A stretch of DNA of 16,079 nt from an uncultured Dialister sp. (GTDB lineage: Bacteria; Bacillota; Negativicutes; Veillonellales; Dialisteraceae), in assembly GCF_900541605.1 (NCBI RefSeq), contig NZ_UQKJ01000037.1, forward strand, positions 1 to 16,079. Reading direction: 5' to 3'. The notes below the pieces were generated by a model, which searched no databases, was not told the DNA's origin, and worked only from the letters and a program-made list of their open reading frames with translations. The translations under genes were made by a program, and so were the position numbers. Below are positions 6,691-14,078 of this stretch, in pieces (positions within the stretch are counted from its first letter, which is position 1; every line of letters begins with the position of its first letter).

Positions 6691-8589
6691 ATGAACCCTG
6701 TAAAAATTGATCCTGTATGGCTGATGCATATCCAGAAGCCCGCCCGGTATATCGGCGGCGAATGGAACAGCGTGGTAAAGGACCATGACAGCGTGGATGT
6801 GAAGGTGGCCCTGGCCTTCCCCGATGTCTATGAAGTGGCCATGAGCCACCTGGGCCTGAAGATTATCTATTCCGTCCTGAACAGCCGGGATGACACCCTG
6901 GCGGAACGGGTCTATGCGCCCTGGGTGGATATGGAAGCCCTCATGCGGGAGAAGCATATTCCCCTCTACGCCCTGGAATCGAAGATGCCGGTGAAGGACT
7001 TCGACGTCCTGGGCTTTACCATGCCCTTCGAAATGTGCTACACCAATATCCTGAACATGCTGGACCTTTCCGGCATTCCCCTCCTTGCCAAAGACCGGAC
7101 CGAAGAAGACCCCATCGTCATTTCCGGCGGCCCCTGCGTGTACAACGCGGAGCCGGTGGCCGATTTCTTTGACGTCTTCTTTATCGGGGAATCGGAAGAA
7201 TCCATCTGTGAAATGGCGGACCTCGTGAAGGCCTGGAAGAAGGAAGGAAAGCCGGGGGGACGGAAGGAAATCATCCGCCGCATGGCGTCCATCAAAGGGT
7301 GCTACGTGCCGTCCCTGTACAAAGTGTCCTACTATGAGAACGGCCTGTTCCGTTCCATTGCCCCCATGGATGAAACGGCCCAGTTCCCCGTGGAAAAGCG
7401 GCTGATCCCCGATTTCGACAGGGTGAAGGTGGACGACAAGCCCATCCTGCCCCATATTGAAATTGTCCATGACCGGGCGGTGCTGGAAATGTTCCGTGGC
7501 TGCAGCCGGGGCTGCCGTTTCTGCCAGGCCGGCATGATTTACCGGCCGGTTCGGGAAAAGAGCGAAGAAAAGCTGCAGGAAATCGCAGATACATTGATCC
7601 GGAATACGGGATACAACGAGATTTCCCTCATGTCCCTGTCCTCGGCGGATTATTCCTGCCTGCCGGAACTGGTGGACCACCTGCTGGAAACATTCAAGGA
7701 CCGCCGGGTATCCGTGAGCCTCCCGTCCCTTCGGGTAGATTCCTTCTCCATCGACATTGCGAAGAAAGTACAGCAGGTCCGGAAGAGCGGCCTCACCCTG
7801 GCACCGGAAGCGGGAACCCAGCGGCTCCGGGACGTCATCAATAAGGGGGTCACCGAAGAAGATATCATGGGCGCCTGCACCAATGCCTTCAAGAATGGCT
7901 GGAGCCGGGTGAAACTGTACTTCATGATGGGTCTTCCCACGGAAACCGACGAAGACCTGAAGGGCATTGCGGACCTGGCAAAGCGGATCAATGAACTGTA
8001 CCACACCATCCGCGGCCGGTACGGCTGCCGCATTACGGTGAGCGTGGCCAGCTTTGTGCCCAAACCCTTCACTCCCTTCCAGTGGTGGCCCCAGGCTAGC
8101 GTGGAAGAAATCGAGCGGAAACAGCAGTATCTGAAGAGCCTCTTCAAGGACGAAAGGCATATTAAGTTCGCCTACCACGATGCCAAGACCGGCCGTCTGG
8201 AAGCGGTCCTCGCCCGGGGCGACCGGCAGCTGGCCAAGGTCATCCTGAAGGCCTGGGAAAAGGGCTGCAAGTACGACAGCTGGACTGAATTTTTCGATTA
8301 CGATAAATGGATGGAAGCCTTCGAAGAATGCGGCGTGGATCCGGACATGTATGCCAGCCGGAAACGGGACGAATACGAACCGGAACCCTGGGACCACATC
8401 GACTGCGGCGTATCGAAGGACTACCTCCGAAAGGAATGGCGCCTGGCCCAGCGGGGGGTACTTACCCGCGATTGCCGCCACTTTGCCTGCAACGGCTGCG
8501 CCGTATGCCCGGTGCTTGACGTGAAACCAATAGATCACAAAGAGGAGAATGCAAATGAAAAGGCTGTTTTTGTCTATCACGAAAGGTGA
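6691..8589 (+). CDS. TIGR03960-type B12-binding-like radical SAM protein
   Basis: This is a large (632 aa) radical-SAM enzyme of unknown reaction, nearly always encoded beside a DUF2344 protein as here. The radical-SAM cluster motif is C271-SRG-C275-RF-C278, in the context MFRGCSRGCRFCQAGM. The N-terminal third (from about residue 30, FPDVYEVAMSHLGLKI) resembles the cobalamin-binding-like domain found before the SAM barrel. An additional cysteine group near the C-terminus (CRHFACNGCAVCP) may bind metal. AGGAGT lies 4 nt before the ATG. The final 35 nt overlap the next gene. Family assignment is from motif and context; the substrate is unknown, although RNA modification has often been suspected from the rng neighbourhood (inference). 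Confidence 0.9.
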   Translation: MNPVKIDPVWLMHIQKPARYIGGEWNSVVKDHDSVDVKVALAFPDVYEVAMSHLGLKIIYSVLNSRDDTLAERVYAPWVDMEALMREKHIPLYALESKMPVKDFDVLGFTMPFEMCYTNILNMLDLSGIPLLAKDRTEEDPIVISGGPCVYNAEPVADFFDVFFIGESEESICEMADLVKAWKKEGKPGGRKEIIRRMASIKGCYVPSLYKVSYYENGLFRSIAPMDETAQFPVEKRLIPDFDRVKVDDKPILPHIEIVHDRAVLEMFRGCSRGCRFCQAGMIYRPVREKSEEKLQEIADTLIRNTGYNEISLMSLSSADYSCLPELVDHLLETFKDRRVSVSLPSLRVDSFSIDIAKKVQQVRKSGLTLAPEAGTQRLRDVINKGVTEEDIMGACTNAFKNGWSRVKLYFMMGLPTETDEDLKGIADLAKRINELYHTIRGRYGCRITVSVASFVPKPFTPFQWWPQASVEEIERKQQYLKSLFKDERHIKFAYHDAKTGRLEAVLARGDRQLAKVILKAWEKGCKYDSWTEFFDYDKWMEAFEECGVDPDMYASRKRDEYEPEPWDHIDCGVSKDYLRKEWRLAQRGVLTRDCRHFACNGCAVCPVLDVKPIDHKEENANEKAVFVYHER

Positions 8590-9292
8590 GGAACTTCGTT
8601 TCCTGGGGCACCTGGATTTCCTTCGCACCATGGAACGGGCGGTCATGCGTTCTGAAATTCCCGTGGCCTTTTCAGAAGGATTCAATCCCCACATGAAACT
8701 GTCCCTGGATTCCGCCCTTGGCGTAGGGGTGACAGCGGACCCGCTGTACCTGGAAATCCGGCTGGAAAAGGATATGCCGGTGGAGGAAGTGAAGGAGCGC
8801 CTCTCCCGGCAGCTGCCAAAGGGCATCGTTATCCATTCCATCGTGGAGGCGGCGCCGGAGTGGCCGAAATTTGTGGCCGTCTTCAATGAAGATTCCTACG
8901 AAATGGAAGGGCCCACGGTAGAAGGAGCCGGGGAAGAGGCCTTCCGGGAAGCGGAGAAATCCCTGGAAGCCTTTAATGCACTCCCTTCGTTCCTGTACAA
9001 GCGGGTAACTCCGAAAAAGGTGCGGGAAATGGACGTAAAAACCATGATTTTGGAGCCCATGAAAGTCCGGTTCACGAAAGACCGGGCGTACCTCACCTTT
9101 TCCCTCATCCGCAGCCAGACCGGCACCGTGCAGCCGAAGGATATCTGGAAACTCCTGGCCGAATCCTTCCATATGCCCTGGACCCCGGGAGAATTTATCT
9201 GCTCCCGCACCGGCACTTACCGGAACGTACAGGGGAAACGGCTCACCCTCTCCGATGAAGGGGTATTTGAAGGATTACTGAAAGGAAAGTAA
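8555..9292 (+). CDS. TIGR03936 / DUF2344 family protein, partner of the radical SAM enzyme
   Basis: This 245-aa protein belongs to a family of unknown function that is paired with, and sometimes fused to, TIGR03960 radical-SAM proteins. Family hallmarks are at the N-terminus: FLGHLDFLRTMERA (about residues 16-29), then FSEGFNPHMKLS and LGVGV. I chose ATG 8555 because AGAGGAG (8541-8547) sits 7 nt upstream; ATG 8549 leaves only one base of spacing. The 35-nt overlap with the previous gene and the 1-nt gap before rng point to coupled translation. Function is not known; joint action with the radical-SAM enzyme is inferred from the pairing. Confidence 0.88.
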   Translation: MKRLFLSITKGEELRFLGHLDFLRTMERAVMRSEIPVAFSEGFNPHMKLSLDSALGVGVTADPLYLEIRLEKDMPVEEVKERLSRQLPKGIVIHSIVEAAPEWPKFVAVFNEDSYEMEGPTVEGAGEEAFREAEKSLEAFNALPSFLYKRVTPKKVREMDVKTMILEPMKVRFTKDRAYLTFSLIRSQTGTVQPKDIWKLLAESFHMPWTPGEFICSRTGTYRNVQGKRLTLSDEGVFEGLLKGK

Positions 9293-9293
9293 G

Positions 9294-10709
9294 ATGAAAG
9301 AGCTTCTTCTTCACCTGCGGCCGGAGCAGACAGTACTTGCCCTTCTAAGCGATGGCAGGCTGGAAGACCTGTCCGTGGAAAGGGCGGGAGAAGAGAATAT
9401 CGTAGGCCGGGTGTACAAGGGCATCATCCGGAATGTGGTGCCCTCGCTGAATGGCCTTTTCGTGGACATCGGCATCGGCCGCAATGCATTCCTCCGTACG
9501 AAGGACGTGGTTTCCAAAAAACAGGCCCATACGGAAGGCGCTCCGGTGCTGGTGCAGGTGGAGAAAGACTCCACCGAGTCCAAGGGCCCCCTGGTGACGG
9601 AAAAAATCAGCTTTGCCGGCACCTATGCCGTAGCCCTCTACGGCACCGGGTACATCGGTATTTCCAAGAAAATCAGGGATGAAAAGAAACGGGATTTCCT
9701 GCGCCGCCATGCGAAGGAAATCTGCCCGCCCGGCATGGGCCTGGTGGTCCGCACCGCCGCCGAGGCGGCGGGGGAAGAGGATTTCCGGAAAGACCTGGCC
9801 TCCCTGTCCCACCTCATGGAAGTGGTGGAGAAGCGGTATGCCCTGGAAAAGGGACCGGCCCTTCTCTATCGGGACGGAGACCTGGCGGTGAAGAGCCTTC
9901 GGGACTACATGGGAAAAGACATTGACCGGCTCCTGGTGGATGACCATGATACGTGGCTCCGCCTTTCCCGGATGGCGGAGGACGAGAACATCTGCGACCC
10001 CCATAAGGTGGTTCTTTATGAGGAAAAGGAGCCCCTCTTTGCCCATTTCCACCTGGAGGAACAGATGCGCCAGCTCTTTGACCGGGTGGTGCCCCTTCCG
10101 ACGGGAGGATCCCTCTATATCGACTACACCGAAGCCCTGACCGTCATCGACGTGAACTCCGGATCCTTTAAGGGGAAAGGCATACCCCATGACCAGCTGG
10201 CCTTCCTTATCAATAAATCCGCAGCCTATGAAATCGCCCGGCAGATCCGGCTCCGGGGCATCGGCGGCATGATCATGGTGGACTTCATCGACATGGAAAA
10301 GAAGGGGGAAAAGGAAGAGCTCATCCGGATTCTCCAGGCCGCCGTCCGGGATGACCGGGCCAAGACCCTGGTTCTGGGGATGACCTCCCTGGGCCTCGTG
10401 GAAATGACGAGGAAACGGACCACCCAGCGGCTCTGGCAGTACTACTTCGATACCTGCCCCCTCTGCCATGGCACCGGCCATATCCTTTCCGCCCCTGCTG
10501 CAGCGGACCGGATTCTGGAGGACCTGGAAAACCGCCGCACCCGGGGACCCTTCAAGGGAGACCTGGAAATCACGGCGCCTCCGGAAGTGGCAGCCCTTCT
10601 GGCAAAGGCACCCTTTAAAGAACGCCTGGAAAGAACGGCAGGCAAAGAGGTGGCGGTGAAAGAAAATCCCGCCTTTACCCGGGAAACCTATACCATACTT
10701 TCTGTATAA
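9294..10709 (+). CDS. rng: Ribonuclease E/G family endoribonuclease
   Basis: RNase E/G cleaves single-stranded RNA with a 5'-monophosphate preference and acts in rRNA maturation and mRNA decay. The protein (471 aa) has the compact RNase G layout: N-terminal S1-like RNA-binding region (about 35-125, with VGRVYKGIIRNVVPSLNG and FVDIG), the catalytic domain with metal-binding Asp286 (TVIDVNSGSF) and Asp330 (MVDFIDM), and the zinc-link cysteines C388-PL-C391 in CPLCHGTGH. There is no long RNase E-type C-terminal scaffold. ATG 9294 follows GAAAGGAA within the end of the previous gene. It lies 11 nt from thioredoxin. In many clostridia rplU and rpmA follow rng; they are not here. Confidence 0.95.
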   Translation: MKELLLHLRPEQTVLALLSDGRLEDLSVERAGEENIVGRVYKGIIRNVVPSLNGLFVDIGIGRNAFLRTKDVVSKKQAHTEGAPVLVQVEKDSTESKGPLVTEKISFAGTYAVALYGTGYIGISKKIRDEKKRDFLRRHAKEICPPGMGLVVRTAAEAAGEEDFRKDLASLSHLMEVVEKRYALEKGPALLYRDGDLAVKSLRDYMGKDIDRLLVDDHDTWLRLSRMAEDENICDPHKVVLYEEKEPLFAHFHLEEQMRQLFDRVVPLPTGGSLYIDYTEALTVIDVNSGSFKGKGIPHDQLAFLINKSAAYEIARQIRLRGIGGMIMVDFIDMEKKGEKEELIRILQAAVRDDRAKTLVLGMTSLGLVEMTRKRTTQRLWQYYFDTCPLCHGTGHILSAPAAADRILEDLENRRTRGPFKGDLEITAPPEVAALLAKAPFKERLERTAGKEVAVKENPAFTRETYTILSV

Positions 10710-10720
10710 AGGAGATTATC

Positions 10721-11047
10721 ATGGTTACAGCAATTCATTCAGATACAGACTTGGACAGGGAATTTGTGGAAAAGAAGGGGTACGTGCTCCTCGAACTGGG
10801 AGCCTCCTGGTGTCGCCCCTGCAAAGTCATGCAGCCCGCCTTTGAAGGGGTGGAAGACCGGTTCAAAGGAGAAGTCCGCCTCTGCACCATTGACGTGGAC
10901 GAACAGGAAGAAATGGCAGAACGGTTCGGCGTCCTCGGCACACCGACCTTCGTCTTCTACAAAGATGGCAAAGAACTGGGCCGCATCATCGGATACCGGC
11001 AGAAAAATAAATTCTATGAAGATATTGCCAGAATGATGAAGAATTAA
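10721..11047 (+). CDS. trxA: Thioredoxin with a CRPC active site
   Basis: This is a small cytoplasmic thiol-disulfide oxidoreductase (108 aa, full thioredoxin fold length). The redox motif is W-C31-R-P-C34-K and the cis-proline loop GTPTFVFYKDGKEL is intact. The usual motif is WCGPC; the Gly-to-Arg change beside the first cysteine is expected to alter redox potential or partner choice (inference). AAGGAGAT (10708-10715) precedes the ATG by about 5 nt. It is the last gene of the ten-gene run, and a strong terminator starts 7 nt after its stop. It may be a general thioredoxin or a thioredoxin-like protein with a specific partner; the symbol is by family only. Confidence 0.88.
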   Translation: MVTAIHSDTDLDREFVEKKGYVLLELGASWCRPCKVMQPAFEGVEDRFKGEVRLCTIDVDEQEEMAERFGVLGTPTFVFYKDGKELGRIIGYRQKNKFYEDIARMMKN

Positions 11048-11053
11048 AGGAAT

Positions 11054-11088
11054 ACGCTGAGCCCTGTAAAAGGAATCAGCGTTTTTTT
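11054..11088 (+). terminator. Rho-independent terminator closing the mre-to-trx operon
   Basis: ACGCTGA (11054-11060) pairs perfectly with TCAGCGT (11076-11082) around a 15-nt loop, and seven Ts follow directly (11082-11088). The position 7 nt after the thioredoxin stop, with no other gene between, fits the end of the operon. Confidence 0.9.
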
Positions 11089-11193
11089 ATGTCCTGGAAA
11101 AGAAAAAGATATTATTTTTTTATTACCATTATTTCTTTATAAAGGCTTTTGTAAGGTTCTATAGTCTTTGGTACGAAGCAAATGCCGAGAGGG

Positions 11194-11223
11194 TAGACAA
11201 CTTTTTCTTCTTGCCTTTATATT
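11194..11223 (+). promoter_or_regulatory. Sigma-70-type promoter before the nicotinamidase gene
   Basis: TAGACA (11194-11199) matches the -35 consensus at five of six positions and TATATT (11218-11223) the -10 at five of six, with an 18-nt spacer. The predicted start near 11230 leaves about 45 nt to the ATG. The surrounding 11089-11275 stretch is clearly more AT-rich than the genes on either side and holds no gene I can support. Confidence 0.5.
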
Positions 11224-11275
11224 CATTTCGAAAGCTGATAAAATAAGTAGCAAATACAATATGGGAGGGGTAGGA

Positions 11276-11830
11276 ATGGATGATCTTGTCATTGTAGACT
11301 GCCAGTATGATTTCATCGATGGCACCCTGGCCTGCGGCCATAGCCATGAAGCGGTGAAGGAACTGGTGGATTTCATGAACAGCCACAAAGTGCGGGCTCT
11401 GTATACGTCGGACTGGCACAGTGAGACGAACGGGTCTTTCAAGGTGAATGGGGGCATCTGGCCTATTCACTGCGTGGCAGACACGAAGGGGGCGGAGCTG
11501 GATCCTGCCTTCACGAAGGATGTGAAGGATCCCGGCAACCGGCCGTCTTCGGAAAACCGGTTCCTGAAGGGCCGGAATGACCGGGTGGAGGAATACTCCG
11601 CTTTTAACGGAAAGAATGGAGCGGGAAAAACGCTGGGGGAAGTGGCTTCTTCCCATGTGTACGTGGGAGGCATTGCGTCGGAGTACTGTGTGAAGGAAAC
11701 GGTGCTGTCCCTTTTGAAGTCCGGACGGACGGTGACACTCCTGGTGAATGGGCTGGGCTATGTGTCGGAAGCGGACCATAAGAAGACGCTCAATGAGTTG
11801 GAGAAGATGGGGGTTGTGCTGGAGGGCTAA
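11276..11830 (+). CDS. pncA: Nicotinamidase / isochorismatase-family cysteine hydrolase
   Basis: The product (184 aa) looks like nicotinamidase, which deamidates nicotinamide to nicotinate for NAD salvage. The catalytic triad is in place: Asp8 (VIVDCQYDF), Lys98 (LKGRND) and Cys138 (IASEYCV). The metal site follows the PncA pattern with Asp46 and His48 (SDWH) and His65 (WPIHCV, followed by GAELDP), but the histidine usual after DWHPxx is Asn52. The WPxHCV-x-x-x-GAE segment favours nicotinamidase over other isochorismatase-like hydrolases. I start at ATG 11276 because GGGAGGGG (11263-11270) is 5 nt upstream and the protein then begins at the family's first strand; the 36 upstream residues of the open frame lack a ribosome site. 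No T-rich terminator follows. Confidence 0.83.
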   Translation: MDDLVIVDCQYDFIDGTLACGHSHEAVKELVDFMNSHKVRALYTSDWHSETNGSFKVNGGIWPIHCVADTKGAELDPAFTKDVKDPGNRPSSENRFLKGRNDRVEEYSAFNGKNGAGKTLGEVASSHVYVGGIASEYCVKETVLSLLKSGRTVTLLVNGLGYVSEADHKKTLNELEKMGVVLEG

Positions 11831-11840
11831 GCCTGGATCC

Positions 11841-11868
11841 AGGTCTAGGTCTAGGTCTAGATCTAGAT
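11841..11868. repeat. 6-bp tandem repeat (AGGTCT)n between pncA and thiL
   Basis: Three exact AGGTCT units (11841-11858) are followed by one variant AGATCT (11859-11864) and a partial AGAT. The tract begins 10 nt after the pncA stop, directly after GGATCC. It is noncoding on the + strand. Such hexamer tracts can change copy number by slippage. Confidence 0.9.
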
Positions 11869-11873
11869 GATCA

Positions 11874-11918
11874 GCCGCTTCGCGGCCACCCACCCTGGGC
11901 GTTTTGCGGCAAAGCCGC
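11874..11918. repeat. Pair of small GC hairpins with 3-nt loops
   Basis: The first hairpin is GCCGC-TTC-GCGGC (11874-11886) and the second GCGGC-AAA-GCCGC (11906-11918). The two stems are the reverse order of each other, so left and right arms could also cross-pair. They sit between the two tandem repeats of this spacer. No T run follows the second stem, so they are not a standard terminator. The TTC-loop form resembles the hairpin at 13985-13999. Confidence 0.7.
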
Positions 11919-11921
11919 GGG

Positions 11922-11960
11922 AACTCAACTCTCAACTCTCAACTCTCAAATCTCAACTCT
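11922..11960. repeat. 7-bp tandem repeat (AACTCTC)n just upstream of thiL
   Basis: A shortened unit AACTC (11922-11926) is followed by three exact AACTCTC units (11927-11947), one variant AAATCTC (11948-11954) and a final AACTCT (11955-11960). A run of seven Ts (11962-11968) and the thiL ribosome site come next. The tract ends 22 nt before the thiL ATG, so length changes could alter leader or promoter spacing (inference). Confidence 0.9.
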
Positions 11961-11982
11961 ATTTTTTTCCATAGGAGGTTTC

Positions 11983-12972
11983 ATGGGAGAACTGACGGTG
12001 AAGGATGTGGGAGAATTTGGCCTCATCCGCCGTATTATGCATGATTTCATTTACCGGCCGGAGCTGGTGAAAGTGGGACCCGGGGACGATGGGGCGGTGT
12101 ATGCGGCGCCTGCGGGCTTTGACCAGGTCATTTCCACGGATACCATGGTGGAGGGCATCCATTTCACCAGCTGCACCATGGGGCCTGCAGATGTGGGATA
12201 CCATCTGGGGGCCTCCAATTTCAGCGACATGGCGGCCATGGGGGCGGAGGCTGTGGGATTTGTGCTTTCCATTGCCCTTCCCGATGACCTGCCGCTCTCC
12301 TGGGTGGAGTCTTTCTACGACGGCCTTCGGAGCTGCTGCCGGAAGTACCGGGTGAATCTCCTGGGGGGCGACGTGACGGGGTCCCCTGGCGGGGTCATCG
12401 CCACGGGCACGGTGATCGGCATGGTGCCTTCCGGGAAAGCGGTGACAAGAGGTGGCGCCCGGGAGGGGGATGTGGTCTTTGTGACGGAAACCATCGGGGA
12501 TTCGGCGGCAGGACTCTATGCCCTCCTCCACGGAAGGGATAAGGATTTCCCGGGGCTCGTGAAACGCCATCGGCGGCCGGAGCCCCAGATACGGGCGGGC
12601 ATGCTGGTCCGGGACCATGGGGCCAATGCGCTCAATGATATTTCCGACGGCCTGTCCCGGGAGCTCAATGAAATCGCATCGGCTTCGGAGGTGGAAATCG
12701 AAATCGATCCTTCGAAGATCCCGATTTCCGAAGAAGCCCGGAGGCTGGCGGAGGAGGCCCATCTGTCGCCACTGGACTGGGCTTTCAACGGGGGAGAAGA
12801 TTATGAGCTGGTCGGTACCCTTTCTCCCGCCGATTTTGATACAATAAGAGAGGAATATCCTGTGACCGCCATCGGCAGGGTTGTGAAGAAGCCGGGCCAC
12901 GGGGTGTATATGAGGAAGGGCCAGGAAAGAGCCATTCTGGAAGTTCACGGATTTGATCATTTTGAAAAGTGA
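11983..12972 (+). CDS. thiL: Thiamine-monophosphate kinase
   Basis: ThiL phosphorylates thiamine monophosphate to thiamine diphosphate with ATP, the last step of cofactor synthesis. The 329-aa protein shows the family motifs in order: EFGLIRRI near the N-terminus, GPGDDGAV (usual form GDDAAV) about residue 31, STDTMVEGIHF, ASNFSDMAAMGAEA, LLGGDVTGS, NDISDGLSREL and GGEDYELV near the C-terminus. These are the AIR-synthase-like Mg-ATP and substrate sites. AGGAGGT (11973-11979) precedes the ATG, with slightly short spacing. It lies 12 nt before gpmA, so the two are likely co-transcribed. In Bacillus and many relatives thiL is directly followed by tsaE-tsaB; here gpmA and a patatin gene lie between. 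Confidence 0.95.
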   Translation: MGELTVKDVGEFGLIRRIMHDFIYRPELVKVGPGDDGAVYAAPAGFDQVISTDTMVEGIHFTSCTMGPADVGYHLGASNFSDMAAMGAEAVGFVLSIALPDDLPLSWVESFYDGLRSCCRKYRVNLLGGDVTGSPGGVIATGTVIGMVPSGKAVTRGGAREGDVVFVTETIGDSAAGLYALLHGRDKDFPGLVKRHRRPEPQIRAGMLVRDHGANALNDISDGLSRELNEIASASEVEIEIDPSKIPISEEARRLAEEAHLSPLDWAFNGGEDYELVGTLSPADFDTIREEYPVTAIGRVVKKPGHGVYMRKGQERAILEVHGFDHFEK

Positions 12973-12984
12973 TGGAGGTCAATT

Positions 12985-13740
12985 ATGTATACGCTGGTAG
13001 TAATTCGCCATGGGGAAAGTGAATGGAATAAGAAAAACCTGTTCTGCGGCTGGACGGATGTGGAACTTTCAGAAAAGGGCTTCGAAGAAGCAAAGCAGGC
13101 GGGGCTGCTGCTGAAGAAGGAAGGATTCTCCTTCGACCGCTGCTACACCTCTGTACTGAAGCGGGCCATCCATACGGCCTATACCATTCTGGATGAAATG
13201 GACCTCGTATGGATTCCGGTGGAAAAGGATTACCACCTGAATGAACGGCACTACGGCGCCCTCCAGGGGCTGAACAAGACGGAAACCGCCGATAAGTACG
13301 GAGAGAAGCAGGTGCTCCAGTGGCGCCGTTCCTACGATGTCCGGCCGCCGGCCCTTTCCGAAGATGATCCGAGAAATCCGGTGAACCAGGCGCCTTACAG
13401 GAAGATCAAAGATACGGTGAAGCTGCCCCTCACGGAATGCCTGAAGGATACGGTGGCCCGGGTGGCTCCCTATTTCGACAGTGTCATCCGTCCCCGGGTC
13501 GAGGCGGGAGACCGGGTGCTCATCGCCGCCCATGGCAATTCCATCCGGGCTCTCCGGAAGCATCTGGAAGGGATTTCGGACAGCGATATTGCCGGTATGA
13601 ACGTGCCAACCGGGATTCCCCTGGTGTACCACCTGAATGAGGACTTCACGGTGCACGATGTGTCTTATCTGGGAGACCAGGAGGCCATTGCGGCGAAGAT
13701 TAACGCGGTGAAGAACCAGTCGAATTGTTCGAAGAAATGA
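12985..13740 (+). CDS. gpmA: 2,3-bisphosphoglycerate-dependent phosphoglycerate mutase
   Basis: This glycolytic enzyme interconverts 3- and 2-phosphoglycerate. It is a 251-aa histidine-phosphatase-superfamily protein with the dPGM pattern: phosphorylated His9 in the RHGESEWN motif, [12 protein letters not shown], the acid/base Glu87 in [11 protein letters not shown], and His183 in [10 protein letters not shown]. Full length and the RRSYDVRPP insert separate it from short cofactor-independent or phosphatase-like relatives. GGAGGT (12974-12979) lies 5 nt before the ATG. It follows thiL by 12 nt on the same strand, and the palindromic element begins about 50 nt after the stop. Confidence 0.95.
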   Translation: MYTLVVIRHGESEWNKKNLFCGWTDVELSEKGFEEAKQAGLLLKKEGFSFDRCYTSVLKRAIHTAYTILDEMDLVWIPVEKDYHLNERHYGALQGLNKTETADKYGEKQVLQWRRSYDVRPPALSEDDPRNPVNQAPYRKIKDTVKLPLTECLKDTVARVAPYFDSVIRPRVEAGDRVLIAAHGNSIRALRKHLEGISDSDIAGMNVPTGIPLVYHLNEDFTVHDVSYLGDQEAIAAKINAVKNQSNCSKK

Positions 13741-13807
13741 GAATGAGGTGAAAAGCGGCTGCGGCGCTTAGTATGGTCTGGACGAGTGAAGGGGCGTAAG
13801 GGTTGTG

Positions 13808-13835
13808 GGTCGGGCGTCGCTGCGCTGGCCCGACC
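13808..13835. repeat. Hairpin with TCGCTGCGCT loop (first copy)
   Basis: GGTCGGGC (13808-13815) pairs perfectly with GCCCGACC (13828-13835). The 12-nt loop is gTCGCTGCGCTg. The loop core recurs in the hairpin at 13913-13940, although the stem sequences are unrelated. Confidence 0.85.
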
Positions 13836-13912
13836 GGTGCGCAGCGAACTGCTTTCGCAGGGAGCCTTCAGGCGACCGAGAACGCAGTGATCCCTTTCCC
13901 CGTGGGGTGGTG

Positions 13913-13940
13913 GCTTTCACATCGCTGCGCTCGTGAAAGC
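13913..13940. repeat. Hairpin with TCGCTGCGCT loop (second copy)
   Basis: GCTTTCAC (13913-13920) pairs perfectly with GTGAAAGC (13933-13940) around the 12-nt loop aTCGCTGCGCTc. Stem length and loop length equal those of the 13808-13835 hairpin while the stem bases differ. A 10-bp palindrome CGCTTAAGCG follows at 13955-13964. Confidence 0.85.
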
Positions 13941-13984
13941 GGGTTGGGACGCTTCGCTTAAGCGGAAGGGAGACCTTAAATAAT

Positions 13985-14065
13985 GCCGCCTTCGGCGGCT
14001 TATGAACCTTATGCCCCCGGTGCGAAGCACCTACCACCCGGTGAACAAGCGAAGCGATGTTCACC
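13985..14065. repeat. Cluster of three hairpins at the right side of the element
   Basis: Three perfect stems follow one another: GCCGCC/GGCGGC with TTC loop (13985-13999), GGTGC/GCACC with GAA loop (14019-14031), and GGTGAACA/TGTTCACC with 10-nt loop AGCGAAGCGA (14040-14065). The last loop, read on the opposite strand, is TCGCTTCGCT, one base from the loop of the two left-hand hairpins. Confidence 0.8.
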
Positions 14066-14078
14066 CACAACCCTTATG

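Noticed and set aside
6679..8886. 735-codon open frame on the minus strand, antisense to the radical-SAM and DUF2344 genes
   Set aside because: It is a shadow of GC-rich codon use on the other strand. The + strand genes have full domain motifs and ribosome sites, and this frame has no recognisable domain.
11835..11868. Cluster of BamHI-, BglII- and XbaI-like sites suggesting a cloning linker
   Set aside because: The sites follow from the AGGTCT/AGATCT tandem repeat itself and the flanking sequence is continuous native chromosome with intact genes.
11922..11960. Short direct repeats considered as a CRISPR remnant
   Set aside because: Units are 7 bp with no spacers and no cas genes nearby; this is a simple tandem repeat.
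11906..11968. Terminator formed by the second GC hairpin and the T run before thiL
   Set aside because: The hairpin ends 43 nt before the T run, too far for an intrinsic terminator.
13768..14070. 100-codon minus-strand open frame in the gap after gpmA
   Set aside because: It reads straight through the hairpins of the palindromic element. The product is low-complexity (Ser/Arg/His-rich) and the inverted repeats explain the sequence better.
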